A stretch of DNA of 64,000 nucleotides, taken from the NCBI GenBank assembly GCA_911728435.2, contig OU452210.1, forward strand, positions 2,170,001-2,234,000, given 5' to 3'. The notes below the pieces were generated by a model that saw nothing but the letters and a program-made list of their open reading frames with translations, had not been told where the DNA came from and searched no databases. The DNA is from Apoderus coryli (lineage: Eukaryota > Arthropoda > Insecta > Coleoptera > Attelabidae). Both the position numbers and the translations under genes were made by a program. Below, piece after piece: positions 10,588 through 19,310 of this stretch; positions within the stretch are counted from its first letter, which is position 1; every line of letters starts with the position of its first letter.

Positions 10588-10782
10588 ACGTGGATAGCCT
10601 TGACGTCAACTTGATCAAAATTCATATTAAACTTTTTGAAGAAAACAACAATATTTTTAAATAATTTTCACAAAATGCAGTATACATCTGAAGAAGCCAC
10701 TTTGTTGGTGAAACAATTGTTATGTATTGTGTAATAAATTTCGTGAAAATTATTTATAAACATTGTTTTCTTCAAAAAGTTT
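10588..10782 (+). mobile_element. Penelope-like remnant with 12-bp duplication
   Basis: The 195-bp insert is flanked by AATAAAATAAGA at 10576-10587 and 10783-10794. Inside, AAACTTTTTGAAGAAAAC at 10629 is inverted at 10764-10782. A CTGAAGA box at 10688-10694 is followed by a short hairpin (GCCA with TGGT) and GAAAC, the arrangement of the hammerhead-like core found in Penelope-like terminal repeats. No coding sequence remains. The related older element at 17.8 kb lacks the insert. Confidence 0.55.
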
Positions 10783-10867
10783 AATAAAATAAGAGCCAAA
10801 CATTTATTGTTGTACCTATTCATTTTATTTTCGTTTTATTTGGATTTTTCATTGTCATTCAAAATCG

Positions 10868-11763
10868 GGTAATCTTGCAGTATACATGTAAAAAATTATG
10901 GTCTGACCGCGCAGCTGCGCAGTCAGACAAATTTTAGGTGACAGTGTCGTTACTGTAGCGATGTTGCCAGGTTGGTATCTATTCACTATATTGACTGATA
11001 AATAATACAATTTTATGATATTATAAATTTATACAGTGGATGTAATTATTATATCATTGCAGGGGGGTGAGAGTAAAATGCTGAGTATGGAAGGTTAGGT
11101 AGCAGGCAGGGATGTGTTGTAAGGGTGTAATAGTAATGATCAGGAAGAGTTAGTAAAGGAGGGTGAGTGTAGAAAGCACGATTGAGATGAAATGTAGTAG
11201 GCACATAGTTGTTATATTAGTTCGATAGCAGGCTTCATTAGGTAATCATTGCAGGAGGTTGGGGGGTAATATGCTGAGTATGGAAGGTTAGGTAGCAGGC
11301 AGGGATGTGTTGTCCTAACAATGACTGCTATCGAACTAATATAACAACTATCTGCCTACTACATCTCATCTCAATCCAGCTTTCTACACCCACCCTCCTT
11401 TACTAAATCTTCCTGATAATTACTATTACATCCTTACAACACATCCCTGCCTGCTACCTAACCTTCCATATTCAGCATTTTACCCCCAACCTCCTTCAAT
11501 GATTACCTAACGATGACTGCTATCGAACTAATTCACACAAATATAAATCACATAAATACAACAAATAGGTGTATAACCTAAAGTAGCATTTACATTTAAC
11601 GGCCAGAAATTACGCGCCAAATATTTAACCGTTTCAACATAATATGTGTGTTTTAAACCTGGCAACACCACACTTCAATCACAATCTGAATTCCCAAAAT
11701 CCGTCTGACTGCGCAGCGGCGCGGTCAGACTATACTTTTTTACATGTATACTGCAAGATTACC
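10868..11763. mobile_element. Long-hairpin TIR element with 8- or 9-bp TSD
   Basis: Ends are GGTAATCTTGCAGTATACAT and its complement, continuing inward through GTCTGACCGCGC and GCGCAGTCAGAC for about 60 bases. CAAAATCG flanks both sides (10860-10867, 11764-11771); an extra G on both sides makes a 9-bp reading possible. The interior is itself a large inverted repeat (about 11057-11240 against 11310-11500) and includes a 41-bp direct repeat at 11080-11120 and 11273-11313. No open frame of note. A hAT or MULE derivative, by TSD length. Confidence 0.75.
11057..11500. repeat. Internal hairpin arms and 41-bp direct repeat
   Basis: The left arm, with GGAAGGTTAGGTAGCAGGCA and GTTATATTAGTTCGATAGCA, is mirrored in the right arm by TGCCTGCTACCTAACCTTCC and TGCTATCGAACTAATATAAC in shuffled order. 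The GCTGAGTATGG...TGTGTTGT block is present twice in direct orientation on the left and once inverted on the right, so the arms grew by duplication. Confidence 0.6.
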
Positions 11764-11939
11764 CAAAATCGGTAGTGAACATAAGTTAACAAAGCATAAA
11801 AATTTCATGAAGACAAAATACAAATGTTTATAATATAATTATCATTGTCTTCTTTTAGATATACTAAATATATATATTGTTTTTTTTTAATAAACCTTTT
11901 TAAATATAGATAAATTTAATTATAACATTTACCATATAT

Positions 11940-12475
11940 TTATTATATAAGTAAATATATTATGTAAGATGTACGGCATTGTCTTTATAAACAAAGACAA
12001 TGGTATAGGTTAAAATTAAACTCAAAACATAAATAACGGGGCGGGAGATGCCCACATGTTCAAGCGCATATCGATGCGATCATGGTAGTGTGGATGGTGA
12101 TTGGATGAGTGGACGGTGCTCCCGGCCGAGTCGGTAGACTGCCTATGCCTAGTAGTTATTGACTACATAGTCGTGGGTACTGACATCTGGCAGTCGATGA
12201 CCGTGGTTCGGATTCCATGCTAAACTGTAGGTCCAAAAATTCTCCCAATATAATATATAAACTAAAGAAATGGCTAAATTACCAAGTTGCAGAGGCCAAT
12301 AATACAAAAGAGAAAAAAACACGTTTATTGATATGCGCATGTGTAGTAGCAGTTCTTGCTCAACAGCAGGGATCGATTCTGACAGTTCTAGAACCGTTAT
12401 CGAACTTTTTTATTTCAAACCCGAACAGCAAACTACTGGTTCTAGAACAGTTTTTGTACGAACCCGAATAAAGCT
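11940..12475 (-). mobile_element. Older TIR element, right end before DET1
   Basis: Reverse-complement similarity to the 16577-18011 element is clear: AACACGTTTATTGATATGCG, CAACAGCAGGGATCGATTC, GAACC repeats and the terminal AACCCGAATAAAGCT at 12461-12475. Together with pieces at 9823-9858, 10537-10575 and 11772-12036 this represents one older element that received all insertions between 8283 and 12317. The right terminus is 46 bp before the DET1 start codon. The left terminus could not be recognised. Confidence 0.65.
12037..12317 (+). mobile_element. tRNA-derived SINE, copy 1
   Basis: Starts near GGGGCGGGAGATGCCCACATG and includes GTGGTTCGGATTCC (12203-12216), an RNA polymerase III B-box-like motif of tRNA-derived SINEs, followed by an AT-rich body and an A-rich end. 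A second copy lies in the opposite orientation at 17111-17390 with clear 12-bp target duplications. The element is missing from the equivalent position of the related host copy. Confidence 0.6.
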
Positions 12476-12521
12476 TATGTTTAATTATCATTAAATCTTT
12501 TTATTTTGTTAAATAACAGCA

Positions 12522-14493
12522 ATGGAATCTCCTATAGTATTTGAGAAGCGTAAAAAATCCCAACATAACATCGTATTACGTCTCATAAACCGAGAAACAG
12601 GTTCTAACAATCGTCCTGGCACACATTTCTACACCACTCGCAAATTCTACCAAAACGTCGTCCCTAATTTCACGGTAGCCGGTTTGGATAACCCACCGTC
12701 TTTTGTAGGCAAATTTACTCCAGATGGTAAATACTTAATAGCATTTTCAGGCTATCAATGCTCCTTGGAGATATACACATACCAAGGCCCAGCTGCTGCA
12801 GCAGATTTGTTACATCAACTACACGATCCAAACATATGCGATGATCACTACAAAAAACTCAAAGTGGAGTTGAAAGGTGAATTATTCAGCCGGTTTTTTA
12901 AGGTACAAATAAATCTTTAGTGTAAATATAGTAGGTGCTTATAAAAAATATATTTTTAGCTCAAACATGTTGTTCACATTACAAATGAAAAACGGTTGAA
13001 CCACCAGTGTAGTTTATTTACTCATGATGGACGATATGTAGTTGTTGGTGCCACTACCTCTATTCCTGAGGCGAATCGTCCGCACTTTTACGATATTTAC
13101 AGGAATAATGAGTCAGTTACGCCGAATGAGAGGTACCTTTGTTACAATAATTAATCGTCTCAATATGTAATATACATATTAGAGTCTCTCTTTCAGATCA
13201 GCTTTGCAACACTGCTCTCTACACATAGTGGACCTGCATCAAGGTCGAATATGTGATACTAGACAATTTAAAGTTGATAAAATCTATCTCTCACACAACC
13301 ATGGGATTTATCTGTATAAAGACACCTTGGCAGTGTTATCAGTTCAGCACCAAATAATTCATATATACCAGATTCTCGATGGGATGTTCGTGGATATACG
13401 AAAGATCGGTAGATTTTGCTGTGAAGACGATAACTTTCTCTATAATACAGTGTTTTCCGCTGAACGACCTTTTCGTGACGTGTGGATAAATTCTCTAAAA
13501 CATCGCGTGTTAGCATTTTTGTATAAGCGTGCGGTTGCTATAATGATATCCAACGGAAATACCACGGAGTTACATAAGTTTTACTACTATTTTGAAAGTT
13601 TTAATTCGATGAAAATGTTGAAGATGCAATTGTTGGATCAAAACCATTTATTCATCAAATATAGCAGTGAAGAGATTGTGACTTTGCGAAATGCTGATGA
13701 GGTTTCTGAAACACAATTCTTTGTACTGTACAACATGACTGAAAGCAAAGTTTTAGCTGTGTATGAAAGTACTTCGATGGAACTTGTAAAGTTATTCCAG
13801 TACTTTGAGCATTATTTCCGCAATGCCGGTATATCCAATAAAATCGATCTTTTATCGTACATGTCAAATTACGAATTGGCCAAGGAACAATATGGGTAAA
13901 GAATAACAATTGAAGTAAATTCGTTTTGTTTTATTTTAAATAATTCATCATTTAAGATTAATGCAGAAGTGTTTCATAGACCAATACGGTAGTAGTGCTG
14001 AAGCGAATAAGAGGATGCTCATGCAATTACCTGTCCATGCACAATCACACAATTGTAGTCCCTATTTAGATATTGGTTTGTTCAGTTATGATCAACGATG
14101 GGTTTCGTCTTTAGAGCGGCTTAAAACTTGCGACGCACATCCTATAAGGTTCGTAATTTTAGACACCACTGTTACTAATAAAACTAGCTAAAAATGGTTA
14201 GAAATCAGGTCTCCAACTTGAATCAATTTAAACACTGTTGCAGATTCTATTCTCGTGATTCTGGTAAACTGAGATTCCGCATTCAGTTGTGTAAAAGCCA
14301 AGGCTTTTTGCCGTCATTACGAAGAATAGCGACTTTCACCTTTCATCCAAGAGATCCGTTTGCGATATCGACTCAACATTATTCTTTTAAATATGTGGTG
14401 AATTTTCACTTTAGATTTGATAACGAATTTCCTGAGGATGACTACTGTTACGATCACAATGTTTATGACTATCTCGAGCACTATCGATTTTAA
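12522..14493 (+). CDS. DET1: DET1 (de-etiolated 1) homologue
   Basis: Five coding exons, 12522-12902, 12960-13132, 13197-13895, 13957-14148 and 14244-14493, join through GT-AG introns into a 564-residue protein; vertebrate DET1 is 550. Diagnostic stretches include F-T-P-D-G-K-Y-L-I-A-F-S, L-E-I-Y-T-Y-Q-G, E-C/Q-C-S-L-F-T-H-D-G-R-Y, S-L-H-I-V-D-L-H-Q-G-R-I-C-D-T-R, V-L-S-V-Q-H-Q-I-I-H-I-Y-Q, N-S-L-K-H-R-V-L-A-F-L, M-L-K-M-Q-L-L-D-Q-N-H-L-F-I-K-Y, and P-Y-L-D-I-G-L-F-S-Y-D. DET1 is a substrate-adaptor of the CUL4-DDB1 ubiquitin ligase (with COP1 and DDA1) that promotes turnover of transcription factors in the nucleus; the Drosophila homologue is abo. The start ATG lies two bases after a strong splice acceptor (12518-12519), so a non-coding 5' exon should exist farther left, beyond the transposon stack. 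The exon 3 to exon 4 join at 13957 uses a weak acceptor (TTTAAG) chosen for frame and similarity. AATAAA at 14609 fits a poly-A signal. The gene looks intact. Confidence 0.95.
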
Positions 14494-14608
14494 CTTAATT
14501 GAATTTTCTTTATTTTTTGTTGTTTTGTATTTTGTTTTGAAGACAAACGCAGTGTTTAAGTTACAGGAATTAATTAGAATGATTAAATTATCTGTGATAT
14601 CTAATTTT

Positions 14609-14614
14609 AATAAA
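14609..14614 (+). terminator. DET1 poly-A signal
   Basis: AATAAA about 116 bases after the DET1 stop codon, in the short gap before the convergent TMEM256-like gene. Confidence 0.5.
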
Positions 14615-14639
14615 TTTTGATAGTAAAATTGTGTTACTT

Positions 14640-15140
14640 ATTTGAGTTACTTAAAATCGCTTCTACGAACCGTTTTACACGAACGAAGAAAACTATACAA
14701 TTTCCACAAGACCTATGACGAAAATTTATTGAACCTCTGGTTTGATATGCAACAATTGAATGGATAAGAAAATTGCTCCAACGAAGAAAGTGTAAAGCAA
14801 TAACTACTAAATGTATGTTTTAGTCCAATATATTTTATTATGCAAAATGATACCATATATCACAAAAATAGAACCCCATATCCAAATAAATTATTTTACC
14901 AAAAACATCATCATAATATTAACTATATCATATAAATAAAAACAATTTCATCAATCAAAGTTAAACAAATTCACATTGAGACAACTTCCTATCTCGGACA
15001 ATTGCATGGTATTTAGCAGTTGTAATGCTACTAACCTCTATATACGCTATACAAGGACACAAAATTACCTAGAAATGAAAAATTGACGCTTAAAACAATT
15101 TGATTTATATCAAATTGATACATAGTACTGAATCAACAAT
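14640..15140. other. Gap between convergent DET1 and TMEM256-like genes
   Basis: AT-rich with no coding potential. It probably holds both 3' ends; TTTATT at about 14827 could be the minus-strand AATAAA of the TMEM256-like gene. Confidence 0.45.
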
Positions 15141-15623
15141 TTAAATAACCATGGGAAGCCATCCAATTATTAACAATACACCACCGAACGGGGCTAGTTG
15201 TGCAAATTTGCTATCACCAGTGAACGCGTGATAGTAAAGTGGCCCGGGAAACAAAAGTGTTCCAGATAACAGCAATATACTTACTTGCCTAAGAAGAAAA
15301 CGTTATAGAATTATAATATAGACTGCAATGTAATTTGTAATTACTCACTATCTTCGGTTTCCTACATAACGGCAGTCCCAACATCGCAAATGTGTGATAA
15401 AAGTGGTACTTGTTCGCAGTTTCAAACAATAATCTTAGTTCTCCTTCCCTGTCTTTAGGGTACGACCTATGTGCTCCATACGCACCAATAACTACTACGA
15501 AGCTTCCATTATTCCAGCAATTTTAATAAATGGTCCACATTCTTGTGCCAGTTTCCATAATGGGATTTTTTCTGTTATAACTGTTACATTGGACACCGGT
15601 GGGAGTTTGTTTGGACGCTGCAT
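15141..15623 (-). pseudogene. TMEM256/DUF423-like membrane protein gene with broken frame
   Basis: Two minus-strand exons are visible, 15623-15349 and 15288-15141 (stop TAA at 15143-15141). The first opens M-Q-R-P-N-K-L-P-P-V and reaches P-L-W-K-L-A-Q-E-C-G-P-F, I-K-I-A-G-I-M-E-A-S. Right after that a single base is missing relative to the family and the next stretch, V-V-V-I-G-A-Y-G-A-H, E-T-A-N-K-Y-H-F-Y-H-T-F and L-C-R-K-P-K-I, is in another frame. The second exon has L-L-L-S-G-T-L-L-F, P-L-Y-Y-H-A-F-T-G-D and L-A-P-F-G-G-V-L-L-I-I-G-W, in yet another phase relative to the middle unless a non-canonical splice is used. The family is a small protein with about four membrane helices, of unknown role, common in animals and bacteria. 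The conserved residues are excellent, so a sequencing indel is as likely as real decay. The CAG before CGT at 15618 could be an acceptor, giving a longer N-terminus. Confidence 0.72.
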
Positions 15624-15659
15624 GTTACAAGATGACAATATTAATGCAATGTTTTTCTA

Positions 15660-16567
15660 GATAGGTAATGTAGTATTTACCGTTATGTAAGACGCGACTG
15701 TTTTAGATACTGGATTATCGTAAACCACGAGATTTATAAAATCAGAATTAGCTAAAATTCAAATAATGGACCCCAACACGGGGAGGTTTTCATCGAAATT
15801 GAGTGAATAATTCTAGACAAGAGACGGGGAAATAAAAATTATACTCATATCGCGGATTCTAGTCTATAAATATGTTTATGATCCAACACTATAGATAGAA
15901 AACTTCTTTCTCCATGCAGTGTAGTTTGGAGCTCTTCTTCCATCGTAGTTTATTTTATAATTTTCATTTAAAATCAACAATAATAAAAGAAAAATAATTT
16001 TACGGCAAAGCGGACAAAAATAATGTTTACATAGTATGAATTATTATCAAAACAAAACTGAAGAGATTACTACCCAACCAAAAAGATCTTCGATTGTCGG
16101 CTAAATTTGCTATGTTGTGTTACCCGATATAGTGCAATCAATTCAATTTCGTTTTAAGTAATATCATTATCAATGGTAATACTTAAATTGTAGGCGATTC
16201 TTAAATATTATCAACTTAAACTGCATGCTATTTTGTATTTTTGTTGTACCATGCTTGACCTGTATGTTGTGGTGCAAACGGACATTAGTAGTTATTACCA
16301 GTTAGCCTACTAGTTTTTGTTTTTAAAATAGAAAAGAATAATATCTAAACGTCTTCCCATTGTAATAATGAAATATATTAATTATAGATAATACAATGCA
16401 TATAAAACGTCCACAAAAAAGCCGTTTTTGCCCGTTTGCACAGATTATTTTAAGCAGTACCTAACGTTAAAATCTCGTATTTCGTTTGCACAGTCCCTTT
16501 GCGCTCCCTAATTAGAAATCCCTAAACTTAAGTCTAGAAATTTAGGCACCTAAACCTTACCACAGTA
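15660..16567. other. Spacer left of the 16.6-kb element
   Basis: No supported gene. A minus-strand ATG near 15943 opens a short frame (M-E-E-E-L-Q-T-T-L) that could be a 5' exon of the TMEM256-like gene, but there is no convincing donor. Confidence 0.35.
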
Positions 16568-16576
16568 AGGTATAGG

Positions 16577-18011
16577 AGCTTTTTTCGGGTTCGTACAAGA
16601 ACTTTTCTAGAACTGTCAGGAGTATGCGCAGTTCAAATTTACATGTTCGAGTTTTCTTGAACTGATTTAATGGTGATTTATAAACTTTGCGTTTGCGTTC
16701 TACGCTGCCGTCCACCGTCCGATTTCACCATACGTAAGTTGCGTACTTTTATTTATAAACTGCCGTTTTCCGTTACCGTTTGCGTCGCCCGCCGTTCAAC
16801 AAAACTGGTGATTTATAAACTTGACGTTTGCGTCCACGGCTGCCGTTTGCCGTTACAGTTAACATCGTGATTTATAAACTTTGCAACGGTTGTCTCAACT
16901 CATAACCTATAATTATTTTATTTATTTTCGCTTTTGGTTCTTATTATTTATTAATAATATCATAAATATAAACATGAATTATTTAATGAGGACAGGGAGC
17001 AAATAACAATTGGATTAAATAATAATTTTAATTTACGGGATCATATGATTTCTGTCAAATTGGACACATGACAATTTATGGCGTTTCTATTGGTTGTGTT
17101 GCCAATAAATCCTTCCTTCCTTCTTTTCTATTTTTGGCCTCTACACTTAGGTAATACTGCCATCTTTGTAATTCTTGGACCTACAGTTTAGCGTGGAATC
17201 CGAACCACGGTCATCGACCGCCAGATGCCAGCACCCACGACTATATAGTCAATAACTACTTGGCATAGGCAAGTCTACCGACTCGACCGGGAGCACCGTC
17301 CACCCATCCAACCACCATCCACGCGACTAGATACTGCGATATCAGAATCATGTCGATGCGCGCTTGCACATGTGGGGATCTCCCGCCCCTTTGCCAATAA
17401 ATAATAAGAACCAAAACCGAAAGTAAATAAAATAATTATAGGTTATGAGTGGAGACAACCGTTGGAAAGTTATAAATCACGATGTAGAACTGTAACGGCA
17501 AACGGCAACGGTGGACGCAAACGTCAAGTTTATAAATCACCAGTTAGAACGGTTCTAGAACCAGCAGTTTGCTCTTCGGGTTTGAAATAAAAAAGTCCGA
17601 GAACGGTTCTGGAACTGTCGGAATCGATCCCTGCTGTTGGGCAAGAACTGATCTCTGACTGTTTTTGGATTATTTGCTACACATGCGCATATCAATAAAC
17701 GTGTTAATTATGTTTTGAGTTTAATTTTAACATATACTAAAAACGCACATCTTATCACATAATATATTTAATTATATATTAGATGATTAAATGTTATCTA
17801 CGATTTTATTTTATTGTTTGTACATTAAAGTTAGGTTATATATTATTTATGTTAGGTATAGATGAAGATGAAGCGTTCGGGTTTTTCACAATTTTGAACA
17901 GTAATAGGACGGTCCGAGAATTTTATCCAAGGCGCAACCAGTTCGGCGCAGTTCTCAAACAGTCCGAGAACTGTCCTAGAACGGTTCTAATTTCCAAACC
18001 CGAATAAAGCT
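16577..18011. mobile_element. Non-autonomous TIR element with 9-bp TSD
   Basis: The left end reads AGCTTTTTTCGGGTTCG and the right end, reversed, AGCTTTATTCGGGTTTGG. The nine bases AGGTATAGG occur exactly at 16568-16576 and 18012-18020. Inside are many GAACCGTTCTAGAACC-type palindromes and long inverted arms (about 16804-16970 against 17395-17545) that share GTGATTTATAAACTT and GGTTCTTATTATTTATT. No transposase frame. The 9-bp duplication suggests a MULE-type mobiliser. A SINE has inserted at 17111-17390. The same family, inverted and heavily interrupted, fills 9.8-12.48 kb. Confidence 0.82.
17111..17390 (-). mobile_element. tRNA-derived SINE, copy 2, with 12-bp TSD
   Basis: TTGCCAATAAAT is duplicated at 17099-17110 and 17391-17402. 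The element is read on the minus strand: it starts AGGGGCGGGAGATC, has the B-box-like GTGGTTCGGATTCCACGC (17208-17191) and ends in GAAGGAAGGAAGG. Length about 280 bp. Copy 1 is at 12037-12317 on the plus strand. Confidence 0.75.
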
Positions 18012-18020
18012 AGGTATAGG

Positions 18021-18587
18021 TTACGATTACCTTACCTAGTAAGTCGACGCAAGCGCGGTATTAACTTAACATATAGTGAAAAAGAACAATTTTATTATGT
18101 TATCTCTGGGTATTAAATTAAAATTTTTATGATAGTTCGTATTTGTTTTGTTTGCAGAACCATAGCATTGTCTCCTTATAAAGACAATGACTGACCTACG
18201 AAATAGGTATTAAACTGTCTCTGCTCTGGTTTTTCCTCAACACCAAATATCGAAATGCCAATTTTTGAAAATAGAAAGATCGAGACAAGCGAGGTATGAT
18301 CTATTGAATTAGCACATCGTTGCCTCACTTCTCTCAGTCGTTTAAGATTCAACAGTTTTAGGCAGCACCTAACATTAGGGATAGAATAAACCTTCATTTG
18401 CATTTATTAACTTTAGGTGATGCCTAAAATTATCGTGATGCCTAAAATTATCGGTGCAAACTTCACCTCAAAATCCCAATGACAGTTTTCCTTTTACAAC
18501 AAATTACAAGTGAGGAGATATTGGCACATCAGTTCAACTGAGCTGAGAGGTAAAAGAAATTTTGGCGTTGAAGGGCAGTATTATAAT
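18021..18587. other. Spacer with a short coding-like minus-strand frame
   Basis: A 75-residue minus-strand frame at 18403-18176 (N-V-R-C-C-L-K-L-L-N-L-K-R-L-R-E-V-R) looks more protein-like than its surroundings but I do not recognise it. A 17-base unit GATGCCTAAAATTATCG is repeated in tandem near 18419-18452. Confidence 0.35.
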
Positions 18588-19246
18588 AAAAGTTAATTAA
18601 ACAAAGCTTTTTCGCTCCATTATTGCCATCGCCATTTTAAAAGGCATTAAGCAGAAAGCACATCAGAGGTGTGTCGATCATACATGCATTGAAAACGATA
18701 CGTTTCTATACAACATCGAACATACGTTATTAAATTTGATTAATAATTTTCGTTAAATATATGTATTTGCTAAACAAGAAACATTGTGTTATTATACAAT
18801 AGAGCAAACTTATAACTATATATTTAAATATATATATTCTAAAGTCATGAGGCTGCGTTAAAACATCGTTGAATATAATATTATAATTTATAATATTATA
18901 ATGATCTTTTAACGAAATGGAATAGAGCAAACTTATACCTTAGATATTTCTTTGCTTAAAATTTCTAGTTAGCAGCCTCATGACTTTAGAATATATATAT
19001 TTATATATATAGTTATAAGTTTGCTCTATTGTATAATAACACAATGTTTCTTGTTTAGCAAATACATATATTTAACGATAAATTATGAATCAAATTTAAT
19101 AACGTATGTTCGATGTTGTTTAAAAACGTATCGTTTTCAATGCATGTATGATCGACACACCTCTGATGTGCTTTCTGCTTCTGCTTAATGCCTTTTAAAA
19201 TGGCGATGTCAACAATGGATAGAAAAAGCTTTGTTTAATTAACTTT
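18588..19246. mobile_element. Foldback element upstream of ABHD17
   Basis: Arms of about 270 bases, left 18588-18857 and right 18970-19246, are near-perfect reverse complements. Outermost are AAAAGTTAATTAAACAAAGC and its complement, then GGCATTAAGCAG, GAGGTGTGTCGATCATACAT, CAATAGAGCAAACTTATA and AAAGTCATGAGGCTGC. The 112-base centre has another AT-palindrome (about 18872-18902) and a further AATAGAGCAAACTTATA. No gene inside. The right arm ends 65 bases before the ABHD17 start codon, so it lies in its promoter, 5' UTR or first intron. Confidence 0.75.
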
Positions 19247-19310
19247 TTTGTGTATACACAATATATTTTTATATCTATCAGCTTTTTTAATTGTGTTTAT
19301 TTCATGAAAC

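Noticed and set aside
12217..12471. 84-residue frame just before DET1 as an upstream exon
   Set aside because: It lies in the SINE and transposon end and ends at a stop before the DET1 acceptor.
15469..15660. Plus-strand 63-residue frame
   Set aside because: Antisense of the TMEM256-like exon, which has clear family similarity on the minus strand.
18872..18902. AT palindrome as an origin of replication
   Set aside because: It is the loop of a foldback element and has no other origin features.
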